Positions 44,701-54,190 of a stretch of 64,000 nt of DNA are shown in pieces; within the stretch, counting starts at the first letter, position 1; every line of letters begins with the position of its first letter. The stretch lies in NCBI GenBank assembly GCA_945862385.1, contig CAMAXV010000001.1, positions 62,001 to 126,000 of the forward strand, given 5' to 3'. The notes under the pieces are model-generated. The model searched no databases, was not told where the DNA came from, and saw only the letters and a program-made list of their open reading frames with translations. The translations under genes were made by a program, and so were the position numbers. This stretch comes from Chitinophaga pinensis. Lineage in GTDB: Bacteria; Bacteroidota; Bacteroidia; Chitinophagales; Chitinophagaceae.

Positions 44701-45060
44701 CTAATCAGGTTTCACTGAAAAAAAAATGCTGCGGTCATTCAGGAACGCAGCAATCCAAACCAAAGCAAGTGTAAACGCTGCATTAATTACCGGCATTCCG
44801 TGGGAAAGGTCGGTTGCCATAGCACCTGCGAAATAAGCTGTCAAAAACAATACGCCTAACTTTCTGGTAGCAGGATAGATGAAAAGACCTGCAAAAACGA
44901 TCTCCATGATTCCCAGAAGTGTGATATAATCCCCTACACCAACCTTGGTGAGTGTATCAACAGCTTCCTTTAATCCGGATAATTTCATGATACCACTCAT
45001 CACCACCATCGAGGTAACGAGCACAGTGTAAACAGTAATGGCAATTTTTTTGTACTTCAT
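44701..45060 (-). CDS. DoxX-like small membrane protein
   Basis: 119 aa with four membrane segments (ITVYTVLVTSMVVMSGIMKL, YITLLGIMEIVFAGLFIYPA, LGVLFLTAYFAGAMATDLSH, VINAAFTLALVWIAAFL). Size, topology and the GIMKLSG and AYFAGAMATDL patterns fit the DoxX-like family. Function unknown; some relatives work with oxidoreductases. Convergent with the plug gene across the palindromic element. Confidence 0.82.
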   Translation of the reverse strand: MKYKKIAITVYTVLVTSMVVMSGIMKLSGLKEAVDTLTKVGVGDYITLLGIMEIVFAGLFIYPATRKLGVLFLTAYFAGAMATDLSHGMPVINAAFTLALVWIAAFLNDRSIFFSVKPD

Positions 45061-45186
45061 GTGGGTTGTTTTAAGTGAGACAAATTACCAAAATTGTTTT
45101 AATCAGCATAGACAAAAAGAATGAAAACTTAAACAGCAGAACAAAACCGGAAATAATGCGTTTGAAGGAAATAAAGCATTTAAACC

Positions 45187-45627
45187 ATGACCAAAATAAA
45201 AATACTTTCTGTAATACTGGTTATCTTTTTGATGGGATGTGAAAAGTATGAAGCAGGCGGACTCATCAGCAAAACTGAGCAAAACCTGGTAAAAACCTGG
45301 AAACTACAGCAATACCTGCGAAACAATACTGATGTAACATCCACTATCCTCATCAGTAACTACGAAGAAACTTATCAATCGAATAACACATACCCACGTT
45401 CCTACACCAACAAAGACAAGCGTAATATCACTGAAACGGGTAGCTGGAAACTGGATACTGAACAGAGAATTATACAGATTTCAGGAGTCAGCAGTATCGA
45501 AATCACTACCCAATCAGGAACTATTTCAGCTTCCAACAGAACAATTACCAAACTCACAGCCAACGAATTCTGGTATTCATTTGTGAACGGCAGTGATAAG
45601 CATGAATTCCGGCTCATCAAAAAATAG
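45187..45627 (+). CDS. Lipocalin-like lipoprotein
   Basis: 146 aa. Lipoprotein signal with Cys18 (ILVIFLMGC). The mature part resembles the small lipocalin-like beta-barrel domain common in Bacteroidota lipoproteins: KTWKLQQYLRNNTDVT near the start, ETGSWKLDTEQRIIQI in the middle, ITKLTANEFWYSFVNG near the end. Ligand unknown. The M20 peptidase starts 52 nt behind, with its own likely -7 box. Confidence 0.7.
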   Translation: MTKIKILSVILVIFLMGCEKYEAGGLISKTEQNLVKTWKLQQYLRNNTDVTSTILISNYEETYQSNNTYPRSYTNKDKRNITETGSWKLDTEQRIIQISGVSSIEITTQSGTISASNRTITKLTANEFWYSFVNGSDKHEFRLIKK

Positions 45628-45653
45628 CCTAAAGAATGAGAATGGATTATTAA

Positions 45654-45661
45654 TATCTTTG
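45654..45661 (+). promoter_or_regulatory. -7 box of the M20 peptidase gene
   Basis: TATCTTTG (45654-45661) matches TAnnTTTG exactly and lies 18 nt before the ATG at 45680. No TTG was found at the -33 position. Confidence 0.4.
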
Positions 45662-45679
45662 GTTTTCATTTGCAAAACC

Positions 45680-47125
45680 ATGGTTAAGAAAATTGTCCTC
45701 TCCCTGTTAGGCTTACTGATTGTATTACTGGCAGTCTTACTGATCAATACATTTCGCTTCAAATCTGCAGCAGTTGAAGGAGAAAAGGCTTTGGCCATCG
45801 GCAACCACGATTCAGCCGCAGCTCACCTGAGCAGGGCCATCCAGATCAAAACGGTTTCATTCGGAGATACCCTGGCTATTGATACCACTGAATTCACCCA
45901 GTTCAGGTCGTTTATGGAATCAACCTATCCCTTAATGCATAGCAAACTGGAAAGGACCGTTTTCGGAGAATTCAGCTATGTTTTCAAATGGAAAGGAAAA
46001 GATACCACGGCAGCTCCTCAGGTACTCATGGCACACCTTGATGTAGTGCCGGTAGAAGCTATAGCAGAAAGCAAATGGACACATCCTCCTTTCAGCGGAC
46101 TCATCAGTCAGGATACCATCTGGGGAAGAGGGGCAGTAGACGACAAAGGTGCTGCCATAGCCATCATGGAAGCAACTGAGGAATTGCTCAATGAAAATTA
46201 TACCCCTGAACGTACTACATATATCTGCTTCGGACACGATGAAGAAATTTCCGGCAGAAGAGGAGCCAAAGTATTTTCCAAATGGTTTGCAGACAACAAC
46301 ATCAAGCCAGCTGTAGTGCTTGATGAAGGTGGCATGATTGATACCCAGCAATTCAAAGAACTCAAGAAACCAGTTGCTGTTATCGGTACCGGTGAGAAAG
46401 GTTATGTCAATATCGATATTGCTGTTGAACTTCCTGGCGGCCACTCCTCTATGCCATTACCTGAAACCGCCATTGATATCCTCAACACAGCCATCAGCAA
46501 AGTGAGGGAAGAGCAGATGCCTGCCATCATCACCCCACCAGTTCAGGAACTGCTGGGCGTAACCGTTGCTTCACAATCCTTGTTCACCAAAATGGTTGTG
46601 GCCAACCAGTGGCTTTTCAAAGGTGCACTCGTTAGCCAGATGGAGAAATCCAAACAAACCAATGCCATGATCCATACCACCCTGGTGCCTACTATTGTTA
46701 AAGCAGGCATCAAGGATAATGTGATACCCACTATTGCCAAAGCTACTTTCAACAGCCGCATCCTGCCCGGACAAACCAGCGATGATGTGGTGGAATTTGT
46801 GAAAAAAGCAGTTAATGACCCGCGTGTGAGTGTTTCCAAACAAACCATTTCCCTGATGGAGCCTTCCACCACAACGCCATCCACTCATCCTGCATTTAAA
46901 AAACTGGCCTCCATTACCTACAAAACCGTACCCAACGCGTTGGTTTCTCCCTATCTTGTGGTCGGTGCCACCGATTCACGCTACTTCAGAAGCTTCAGCG
47001 ATGCAGTGCTGAATTTTACGCCTATTCAGGATGCCAAAGGGTTCCATGGCATCGATGAACGCATTGGTGTAACTGACCTGAATAGAATGGTAAGTTTTTA
47101 CCGCCTTTTTATCAGCGGTAAGTAA
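45680..47125 (+). CDS. M20 family metallopeptidase (PM20D1/CPS1-like), membrane-anchored
   Basis: 481 aa from the ATG at 45680; the frame opens further up at a GTG inside the preceding gene, which is less likely. One N-terminal membrane helix (KIVLSLLGLLIVLLAVLLI), then the M20 signature in order: VLMAHLDVVPV, DTIWGRGAVDDKGAAIAIM, ICFGHDEEISGRRGA and AVVLDEGG, with zinc ligands in the AHLD, DDK, DEE and DEG segments. A dimerisation domain starts at VELPGGHSSMPLPETAIDIL. Closest type is carboxypeptidase S/PM20D1, which cleaves peptides or N-acyl amino acids. It probably faces the periplasm. Confidence 0.92.
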   Translation: MVKKIVLSLLGLLIVLLAVLLINTFRFKSAAVEGEKALAIGNHDSAAAHLSRAIQIKTVSFGDTLAIDTTEFTQFRSFMESTYPLMHSKLERTVFGEFSYVFKWKGKDTTAAPQVLMAHLDVVPVEAIAESKWTHPPFSGLISQDTIWGRGAVDDKGAAIAIMEATEELLNENYTPERTTYICFGHDEEISGRRGAKVFSKWFADNNIKPAVVLDEGGMIDTQQFKELKKPVAVIGTGEKGYVNIDIAVELPGGHSSMPLPETAIDILNTAISKVREEQMPAIITPPVQELLGVTVASQSLFTKMVVANQWLFKGALVSQMEKSKQTNAMIHTTLVPTIVKAGIKDNVIPTIAKATFNSRILPGQTSDDVVEFVKKAVNDPRVSVSKQTISLMEPSTTTPSTHPAFKKLASITYKTVPNALVSPYLVVGATDSRYFRSFSDAVLNFTPIQDAKGFHGIDERIGVTDLNRMVSFYRLFISGK

Positions 47126-47280
47126 CATAGTGTAATTAGAAAAAATCCTTCATCTGCCTGTAAAACTGCGTTTTGACGTTATTTTTCGTCGAAATGGGCT
47201 CCCTTTTTAACAAATTTATAGGAAAAAGCCTACTTTGTGGCAATCCGAACCAAACTTCAGCTTAACAAAAAAATTCGTTT

Positions 47281-50200
47281 ATGAGAAGGATTCTCTTCGC
47301 CTTGATGGCATGCCTTTCAGTCTATTCAGCTTCAGCCCAGCAAAACAATTTCTGGTCGTCTCACGGAGCGGGCATCGCTCAGGTAAGCGTTGCCAGAAAC
47401 GCCCAAAGAGCTTCATTTCCTGCAGATTACAAATTGTTTGACCTGAACATGACCCCTTTCCGTCAGGAAATGATGTCTGTTACCCGCAACACCAAAGCCA
47501 CTACCATCATCACCCTGCCCAATGCAGATGGTGGCGTTGAAGAGTTTGAGGTAACTGAAGCCTCAAACTTCGAACCTGCACTCCAGGCGAAATACCCGGA
47601 TATCAGGAGCTTTTCCGGTAAAGGTGTCACTGATAAATCTGCCAGCCTCAAACTGAGCATCTCCGCTCAGGGTATGCAGTCGATGGTTTTCCGCTCAGGC
47701 AGGGAAGACGAGTACATTGAATCCTACGCAGCAGACCAGCCCGTTTATGCGGTATTCAAGGCACAGCGCAAGGCCGGACAAATGCCCTGGACCTGCAATA
47801 CTGCCGACAGGAATTTGGCCAATGCCTTGAACCAGCAGGTAGGACAGGAGATTTCAATTGCCCGCTCGGGTGGTGATCTCAAGACACTCCGCCTGGCTTT
47901 GTCTTGCAACGGTGAATACGCCAATTTCTTCGGTGCCACCAGCTCAGCTCAGGTAGGTTTGGTTCTCGCAGCTTTCAACAATACACTCACCCGTTGCAAT
48001 GGTATCTTCGAAAAAGACCTGGCCCTTCACCTGAATCTCATTCCTAGTACCACTAATGTTATTTATTATAATGGAGGGACAGATCCCTATACCACACTCG
48101 CCAACTGGAACGCCCAATTGGAAACCGCATTGATTGCCAATGTAGGTGAAGCCAACTATGATATCGGACACATGTTCGGTTCTACCGGTGGCGGTGGAAA
48201 TGCAGGCTGTATCGGTTGCATTTGTGTTAACCGTGCAGGAGCAACAAATGGCAAAGGCAGCGGCATCACTTCACCAGCTGATGGGATTCCACAAGGTGAT
48301 AATTTCGATATTGATTATGTTGCTCATGAGATTGGCCACCAGTTGGGTGCTAACCATACTTTCTCCTTCAGCAATGAAGGGACTGGCGTCAACAAGGAAG
48401 TAGGATCTGGTATCACCATCATGGGATATGCCGGTATTACTGCTCAGGATGTTGCACCTCATTCCATTGATATCTTCCATCAGGCCTCCATCCAGCAGAT
48501 TCAAAACAATTTGTTGACCAAAACATGTCCAACCACCCTCAGCATCGCCGGAAACAATGCCACACCGGTTGTTGCACCCCTCACCAATTATACCATCCCC
48601 CGAAGCACACCTTTTGCACTCACCGGTGCTGCCAGCGATGCTGATGGTGATGTGTTAACCTATACATGGGAACAAAACGACAATTCAACAACTACCGGCA
48701 CTAACAGTGTTGCTCGCGCTAATAAAACAACCGGTCCAAACTGGATTTCCTTTAAACCCACAACCTCACCTACGAGGCTGTTTCCACAATTATCAACCAT
48801 CCTCGCCGGCGCAACTGTAACTGGTCCGCTCCCGGGCGGTGACGCCGGTGCCAATATCGAAGCACTCAGCTCGGTGGCCCGTACATTGAATTTCAGGCTA
48901 ACTGTTAGGGACAATGCCCCTTATAGTTCAACTAGTCCTGAAGTAGGACAAACATCTTTTGCAGACATGGTGGTGACAGTGAACGGAACTGCTGGTCCAT
49001 TTGGTGTTTCCGCTCCCAACACAGCTGTCAACTGGGCAGGCGGTTCAACACAAACCGTCACCTGGACTGTCAACAGCACCAACCTTGCCCCAATCAATTG
49101 TGCCAATGTGAAGATTTCACTCAGCACAGATGGCGGACAAACATTCCCCACTGTATTACTAGAAAGTACTCCGAACGATGGTAGTCAGGCTGTAGTGATT
49201 CCCAACACAGTCAGTACCACTGCACGAATCAAGATTGAGTCTATTGGCAATATCTTCTTCGACATCAGTAACACCAATTTCTCCATCACCACTCCACCAT
49301 TATGTGGTGATCCGACCGGACTTACTACTGGCTCCATCACCAACAGCAGTGCAGCCCTAAGCTGGACAGCCGTGCCAAACGCAATCAGCTATGCGGTGGA
49401 ATATAAACTCAATACGGCTACTACCTGGACTGTTCTCACAGCAGCACAGGCTGGAACTACAGCAAGCCTTACCGGACTCACCGGTGCAACAGCTTACAAC
49501 TGGAGGGTTCGTGCTACCTGTGCCGCCGGTGCCGGAAACTTTGTTCAGGCCAACTTCACAACCCTGGTGAATTGTGGCAATCCTACCGGACTTACTACAG
49601 GCTCCATAACCAACAGCAGTGCAGCCTTAAGCTGGACAGCCGTGGCCAATGCTACCAGCTATAGGGTTGAATACAAGACCAATGCAGCTGCAACCTGGAC
49701 AGTATTGACAGCTGCACAAGCTGGAACAACTGCCAACCTTACCGGATTGGTGCAGGGAACTGCTTACAACTGGAGGGTACAGGCTACTTGTCCGGCCGGA
49801 ACCGGAAGCTTTGTTCAAGCCAACTTCTCTACAACAAGTCCAAGCTGCGCAAGTGCACTGGACAATGCCACCAACAACACAGTTGCAGGATCTGCAGTGA
49901 TTCCGTTTAACACCAATGTAACCGGACTCATCAATGTAGGCAGTGATGTGGATCATTACCGATTCACTATTACAACAGCAGGAACGATTACTATTACACT
50001 CACTACACTCCCTGCGAATTATAACCTGAGGTTAGTAAATACAAATGGAAGAACAGTTCTTGTTACTTCAGCACAAAGTGGAACAAGAAATGAAACGATC
50101 ACCCGCAGCATGAGACCAGGCACCTACTATGTACGTGTATATCCTACAAACACACGTACATTCAATGCAACGAGATGTTATACTTTACGTGTGGCTTTGG

Positions 50201-50517
50201 GAACAGCAACCAGACTGGCAAGAGTTGCTGCAGGTGAAGCTAACACGGGAGCAATCAAAACTGGAAGTGATGTTGCTGTAGGATCTTTTTATGGATTCCC
50301 CAATCCCGTACAAAATACACTTAACCTGAACCTGAGTGGTTTCAAAGGGACTTCGCAAGTAGTAGTGTATAACATGAACGGAAAGCGCATGATGTCTAAG
50401 CTAACTGCTAACACCAATACCACACTTGATTTCTCAAGGTTACCCAAGGGTATTTACATGCTGCGTGTTTTCAACGCCAATGGCAACAGCGGAAACATGA
50501 AAGTGATCAAAAACTGA
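47281..50517 (+). CDS. Secreted reprolysin-type zinc metalloprotease with two FnIII repeats and T9SS sorting domain
   Basis: 1078 aa. Signal peptide MRRILFALMACLSVYSASAQ, a propeptide-like region (to about 200), and a metzincin protease domain with HEIGHQLGANH (349-359) and the Met-turn ITIMGYAGI. Proprotein-convertase-like and beta-sandwich parts follow (about 420-670). Then come two fibronectin type III domains of 90 residues each (about 675-764 and 765-854), a pre-peptidase C-terminal domain (VDHYRFTITTAGTITITLTT), and a C-terminal type IX sorting domain (YGFPNPVQNTLNLNL, ending in GNMKVIKN). It should be exported through the outer membrane and anchored or released. A TACTTTG stretch upstream is close to, but not exactly, a -7 box. 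A strong terminator follows. Confidence 0.93.
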   Translation: MRRILFALMACLSVYSASAQQNNFWSSHGAGIAQVSVARNAQRASFPADYKLFDLNMTPFRQEMMSVTRNTKATTIITLPNADGGVEEFEVTEASNFEPALQAKYPDIRSFSGKGVTDKSASLKLSISAQGMQSMVFRSGREDEYIESYAADQPVYAVFKAQRKAGQMPWTCNTADRNLANALNQQVGQEISIARSGGDLKTLRLALSCNGEYANFFGATSSAQVGLVLAAFNNTLTRCNGIFEKDLALHLNLIPSTTNVIYYNGGTDPYTTLANWNAQLETALIANVGEANYDIGHMFGSTGGGGNAGCIGCICVNRAGATNGKGSGITSPADGIPQGDNFDIDYVAHEIGHQLGANHTFSFSNEGTGVNKEVGSGITIMGYAGITAQDVAPHSIDIFHQASIQQIQNNLLTKTCPTTLSIAGNNATPVVAPLTNYTIPRSTPFALTGAASDADGDVLTYTWEQNDNSTTTGTNSVARANKTTGPNWISFKPTTSPTRLFPQLSTILAGATVTGPLPGGDAGANIEALSSVARTLNFRLTVRDNAPYSSTSPEVGQTSFADMVVTVNGTAGPFGVSAPNTAVNWAGGSTQTVTWTVNSTNLAPINCANVKISLSTDGGQTFPTVLLESTPNDGSQAVVIPNTVSTTARIKIESIGNIFFDISNTNFSITTPPLCGDPTGLTTGSITNSSAALSWTAVPNAISYAVEYKLNTATTWTVLTAAQAGTTASLTGLTGATAYNWRVRATCAAGAGNFVQANFTTLVNCGNPTGLTTGSITNSSAALSWTAVANATSYRVEYKTNAAATWTVLTAAQAGTTANLTGLVQGTAYNWRVQATCPAGTGSFVQANFSTTSPSCASALDNATNNTVAGSAVIPFNTNVTGLINVGSDVDHYRFTITTAGTITITLTTLPANYNLRLVNTNGRTVLVTSAQSGTRNETITRSMRPGTYYVRVYPTNTRTFNATRCYTLRVALGTATRLARVAAGEANTGAIKTGSDVAVGSFYGFPNPVQNTLNLNLSGFKGTSQVVVYNMNGKRMMSKLTANTNTTLDFSRLPKGIYMLRVFNANGNSGNMKVIKN
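49321..49860 (+). repeat. 270-bp tandem repeat coding for two FnIII domains
   Basis: Inside the metalloprotease gene the sequence starting CTTACTACTGGCTCCATCAC (49321) recurs 270 nt later (49591) with few changes, mostly synonymous, over most of the domain. The encoded units share GLTTGSITNSSAALSWTAV, LTAAQAGTTA, LTGL, TAYNWRV and FVQANF. Confidence 0.85.
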
Positions 50518-50540
50518 TAAAAATCAGCTATTGTTATACA

Positions 50541-50572
50541 AAGCTCCTGCTCACAAGGCAGGAGCTTTTTTT
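50541..50572 (+). terminator. Rho-independent terminator of the metalloprotease gene
   Basis: AAGCTCCTGC (50541-50550) pairs perfectly with GCAGGAGCTT (50558-50567) over a 7-nt loop, followed by a T-run to 50572. Confidence 0.92.
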
Positions 50573-50676
50573 ATGCTGATGAAAATCAATTCATCACTCT
50601 CTGTATGTCATTGCAGGTGCATGTTCATTGGTTGAATTTTACCCCTATTGTTTCACTTTTAAAACAAATTCAAATT

Positions 50677-51351
50677 ATGAAAACAGATGCACAAATCCAG
50701 CAGGATGTAATGGCCGAACTCAAATGGGAACCATTCCTCAGTGCCCATGAAATAGGCGTTTCCGTGAGAGATGGAGTAGTAACCTTATCCGGACAGGTTG
50801 ATTCCTACTCCAAAAAACTGATGGCGGAAAAAGCAGCCAAAAAGGTTTCCGGGGTCAAAGCAATCGCAGAAGACATTCAAATTGGGGTATCCAAAACCAA
50901 TGTGAAAACAGACACTGAAATTGCTGCAGCGATTGTCAACGCGCTCAAATGGCATACACCCTTGATGAAAGAACAAATCAAAGTAAAAGTGGAAGATGGT
51001 TATGTAAAACTGGAAGGTGAAGTGGAATGGGAATTCCAGCGCATCAATGCCAAAACTGCAATTGAAAACCTGGCCGGAGTAAGGTCTGTATCCAACTTGA
51101 TTATAGTTAAACCGAAACTGGAAGCCAAAGACATAAAAGCCAAAATTGCTTCAGCATTTCACAGGAGTGCAACTGTTGATGCCAACAGGGTTACTGCGGA
51201 TGTATCCGGAAGCAAAGTAACATTATATGGATCAGTCAGATCCATGGCAGAAAAGGAAGATGCAGAAACTGCAGCCTGGAATGCACCAGGCATCACCATG
51301 GTGCAGAACAAACTCACCATCGAAGAACCCAGTTATTCTTTTGAGGAAGGA
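50677..51351 (+). CDS. Protein of three BON domains
   Basis: 224 aa from the ATG at 50677 ([19 protein letters not shown]); the earlier ATG at 50605 would add residues without family support. Three successive BON domains are visible: about 1-70 ([32 protein letters not shown]), 75-145 ([32 protein letters not shown]) and 150-220 ([35 protein letters not shown]). No signal peptide. BON domains are thought to bind phospholipid or membrane partners; OsmY-like stress function is possible. Coordinates end at the last coding base; the TGA occupies 51352-51354. Confidence 0.9.
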
Positions 51352-51390
51352 TGAATAGATGATGATTATTAAGTTTAAACTCGCCTTTAT

Positions 51391-51423
51391 GAATGAGTCT
51401 TAGCCTTCGGTATAGACTCATTC
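51391..51423. terminator. Hairpin between BON and CLC genes
   Basis: GAATGAGTCT (51391-51400) pairs perfectly with AGACTCATTC (51414-51423) over a 13-nt loop. It is not followed by a T-run, so its role as a terminator or a leader structure is open. Confidence 0.45.
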
Positions 51424-51479
51424 ATTCTACTTGACACCTGACAGGTTTACCCATTCGAGGAACAATCCTCCAACTTGAA

Positions 51480-51491
51480 TATATTTGCCTG
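51480..51491 (+). promoter_or_regulatory. -7 box of the CLC transporter gene, predicted leaderless
   Basis: TATATTTG (51480-51487) matches TAnnTTTG exactly, with four bases (CCTG) before the ATG at 51492. No clear -33 TTG is present at the usual distance. Confidence 0.5.
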
Positions 51492-52754
51492 ATGAGCATG
51501 ATGCCTCAACTCAGGGAGTATTCCAAGCAATTTTACATGGCCATGAAATGGGGCTGGCTGATTATTCCGGTGGCGGTTCTAAGCGGACTGATGGTCTCCT
51601 TGTTCCTATGGCTGCTGGATAAATCAACTGTAACTTTTCAATCGAACTATTGGTTGATCTTCCTGATGCCGCTTGCTGGTATACTAATCACCTGGCTCTA
51701 CAAACATGGCAAAGATTCAGGCAAAGGAAACAACCTCATCATTGCAGCCATTCAGGATCCATCCAAACAAGTACCCGCAAGAATGTCGCCCCTGATACTG
51801 TTCACTACAGTGATGACACATCTGGTTGGAGGCTCAGCTGGAAGAGAAGGAACTGCCGTGCAGATGGGAGGCAGCCTTGCTGGTCTTCCATTCCGGTTTT
51901 TTCAACTCGAAAAATACCAACAACAAGTCATTCTGCGATGCGGAGCTGCAGCAGGATTTGGTGCCGTATTTGGCACACCCTTTGCAGGCGCGGTATTTGC
52001 CATTGAATTCACACGGATTGGTAGTATACACTGGCGATCATTATTTCCTTGTCTGCTTGCTGCTTTGCTGGCAGATGAGACCGTCCAAATCACAGGAATT
52101 GACCACACCCCTTATGCCATTCAATTTACCACCACTACTTTTTCATTTTTACCAGTTGAGCCCATTTTGCTTTTGAAAGTGATTAGCGCAGGCGTCGCAT
52201 TCGGACTCACCGCCAGGCTATTTGTAAAGGTAGCCCATGGCATAAAGTCAACCACCCAAAAATTTATCCCGAATCCTTATCTGATAGTGGTTGCAGCCAG
52301 TTTGCTTGTTTGGGGCATCAGTGAACTGCTGGGAACTTACGATTACCTCGGACTGGGTGTTGAAAGCCCGAATAGCAATGGCATCAGCATCCTATCCAGT
52401 TTTCAGTCCAACCACATTGACCCCCTGGGCTGGTGGTGGAAACTCTTACTCACAGCCATTACGTTGAACATGGGCTTTAAAGGCGGAGAAGTGACCCCGT
52501 TGTTTTTTATGGGTGCTGCACTCGGACACACCCTTGCGGTCTATGCCGGCGGACCGGTAGATTTGTTTGCCGGGCTCGGACTGATTGCCGTCTTTGCAGG
52601 AGCAGCCAATACACCATTGGCCTGTGTGGTAATGGGTCTTGAGCTTTTTGGAACTGAACACCTGATTTATATGGTTGCAGCCTGTTTTGTAGCCTTTGCC
52701 TGCAGCGGTAAAAAGGGTATATACTCCGCGCAGGAATATGGATTGTTCGACTAA
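51492..52754 (+). CDS. CLC-family anion transporter with fluoride-type (CLC-F) motifs
   Basis: 420 aa, ten or more membrane helices, no CBS domains. The gate motif is GREGT (117-121, gating Glu119). The canonical chloride-selectivity loop GSGIP is replaced by GNNLI (79-83), the form described for fluoride/proton antiporters of the CLC-F clade. The later FGTPFAGAVFAIEF and GFKGGEVTPLFFMGAALG segments are typical for CLC proteins. It should export F- in exchange for protons across the inner membrane; the fluoride call rests on the two motifs. No fluoride (crcB) riboswitch was found upstream. The glycosyltransferase follows after 14 nt, possibly in one operon. Confidence 0.85.
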   Translation: MSMMPQLREYSKQFYMAMKWGWLIIPVAVLSGLMVSLFLWLLDKSTVTFQSNYWLIFLMPLAGILITWLYKHGKDSGKGNNLIIAAIQDPSKQVPARMSPLILFTTVMTHLVGGSAGREGTAVQMGGSLAGLPFRFFQLEKYQQQVILRCGAAAGFGAVFGTPFAGAVFAIEFTRIGSIHWRSLFPCLLAALLADETVQITGIDHTPYAIQFTTTTFSFLPVEPILLLKVISAGVAFGLTARLFVKVAHGIKSTTQKFIPNPYLIVVAASLLVWGISELLGTYDYLGLGVESPNSNGISILSSFQSNHIDPLGWWWKLLLTAITLNMGFKGGEVTPLFFMGAALGHTLAVYAGGPVDLFAGLGLIAVFAGAANTPLACVVMGLELFGTEHLIYMVAACFVAFACSGKKGIYSAQEYGLFD

Positions 52755-52768
52755 ATTTACAGCTGCTT

Positions 52769-53959
52769 ATGCAACGTATATTATTCATGAGTTTAGGTAG
52801 CCGGGGTGATATGGAACCTTTTCTCGCTCTGGCAGAGGAAATGCAAATCAAGGGCTTTCAAGTTGCATGTTGTATGCCAGCTCAGTTCGAATCGCTGGTC
52901 AAAGAAGTCTGTGACGCTTTCTTTCCTCAGGATGAAGCTTTTCTCAACCTGCTGAATGATAAAGATGTTCGTATGATTATGGGGCAGGTTGGCAGCGGTT
53001 TCAATCGTATTAAGGCCATATTCAGACTTACAAAACTCATTTCACCCATTCAATATCAGTTGATTCTCGATCAGGAAAAAGCAGTTAAACAATTCAATCC
53101 CGATCTCATCATTTTTCATGTCAAATGCATTTATCCCATACTCTGGGCAATGTTTGACAAGGGGAAGATAAAAATGCTTAGTCCCATGCCCTGCATGACT
53201 CATACTGTTGATGAAGAACCACATATTGGATTTGGTGCACCCGGACCAGTATGGTGGAACCGACTCACCTATCAACTCGCCATCTTAGCACAGGTTCGAA
53301 AATCAATCCTCGGTTACGGAAAAAAATTTATGCTGGAAAAGGGAATTGAATTGAATGCCAGAAAAATCACTCATTTTATAAAGGATGAACTTGAAGTGGA
53401 ATATGCCTTCGATACCAGACTCTTTGCTCGTCCGGATTACTGGCCTGAAAGGGCGCAGGTTACCCAATTCAGGGAGCGCAATAAATTACAACACTTTTCG
53501 CCTCCTGAATTGCTCATACAATTTTTAGAAAAGTTTCCAAACGCATTGTATATAGGGTTTGGCAGTATGGTTAATGCAAAGCCTGCAGTAATTGGAAAAG
53601 ATATGCTGGAGGTTTGTGAGGAGAAAAAAATTCCCGTCATCATCAACCGATCCTGGGGAGGTATTGAACTACCTGAAACATTACCTGAATGGGCCTTTGA
53701 GATTGACAATGTGCCCTTTGATTATTTATTTCCCAAAGTCGGTTTTATCATTCACCATGGAGGATCTGGTACTACACACAGTGCGCTGCATTGTGGTAAA
53801 CCACAAGCTATCATTCCCCATATTGGTGATCAGTTTTTCTGGAACAGGCAAATTGAAAAGCAGGGAGCAGGCGTTGCAGGTTTCCCCATAAAAAAATGGA
53901 GTAGATTGGAATTCAGTCGGCTGCTCGAAAAATTGGTCAGTTTTAGCGAATTACGTTAG
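52769..53959 (+). CDS. GT1/GT28-type glycosyltransferase
   Basis: 396 aa. N-terminal GT28-like motif FMSLGSRGDMEPFLALAEEM and C-terminal UDP-sugar-binding segment GFIIHHGGSGTTHSALHCGK, PQAIIPHIGDQFFWNRQIEK. This is the pattern of sterol or flavonoid-type 3-glucosyltransferases and of bacterial macrolide or lipid glycosyltransferases. No membrane helix. The acceptor is unknown; a lipid or small hydrophobic compound is likely from the family. It lies 14 nt behind the CLC gene, on the same strand; a repeat element follows 25 nt after the stop. Confidence 0.87.
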   Translation: MQRILFMSLGSRGDMEPFLALAEEMQIKGFQVACCMPAQFESLVKEVCDAFFPQDEAFLNLLNDKDVRMIMGQVGSGFNRIKAIFRLTKLISPIQYQLILDQEKAVKQFNPDLIIFHVKCIYPILWAMFDKGKIKMLSPMPCMTHTVDEEPHIGFGAPGPVWWNRLTYQLAILAQVRKSILGYGKKFMLEKGIELNARKITHFIKDELEVEYAFDTRLFARPDYWPERAQVTQFRERNKLQHFSPPELLIQFLEKFPNALYIGFGSMVNAKPAVIGKDMLEVCEEKKIPVIINRSWGGIELPETLPEWAFEIDNVPFDYLFPKVGFIIHHGGSGTTHSALHCGKPQAIIPHIGDQFFWNRQIEKQGAGVAGFPIKKWSRLEFSRLLEKLVSFSELR

Positions 53960-53984
53960 TAGATTTTAAAGGTGAAGCGCTTTT

Positions 53985-54114
53985 AAAAACTTCAAAATTC
54001 CCCTCCTGGCCAGGAGGGGTGGCACGAATTTGTCTGAGCCAAAGGCGAAGGCAAATGAGCTTGCCTGCCGCAGGCAGGTGACGGGGTGGTGGATTATTTT
54101 GCTTAATTCCACCA
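53985..54114. repeat. Palindromic intergenic repeat element, copy 2
   Basis: This copy shares with copy 1 (44405) the lead AAAAACTTCAAAA, the hairpin CCCCTCCTGGCCAGGAGGGG, TGGCACGA, GAGCTTGCCTGCC-GCA-GGCAGG and the end TGACGGGGTGGTGGAT. The inner arm TGGTGGA (54087-54093) pairs with TCCACCA (54108-54114). The long right half of copy 1 is missing. Confidence 0.85.
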
Positions 54115-54190
54115 ACCAACCTCAACTCATTTCTCTCAACTCAATATTCCCACTAACTTTACACTCTGAAATCAAAACCTCCCACCAACC

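Noticed and set aside
51355-51491. Fluoride (crcB) riboswitch before the CLC gene
   Set aside because: Looked for because of the CLC-F motifs. The conserved blocks of that riboswitch are not recognisable by eye; only a plain 10-bp hairpin is present.
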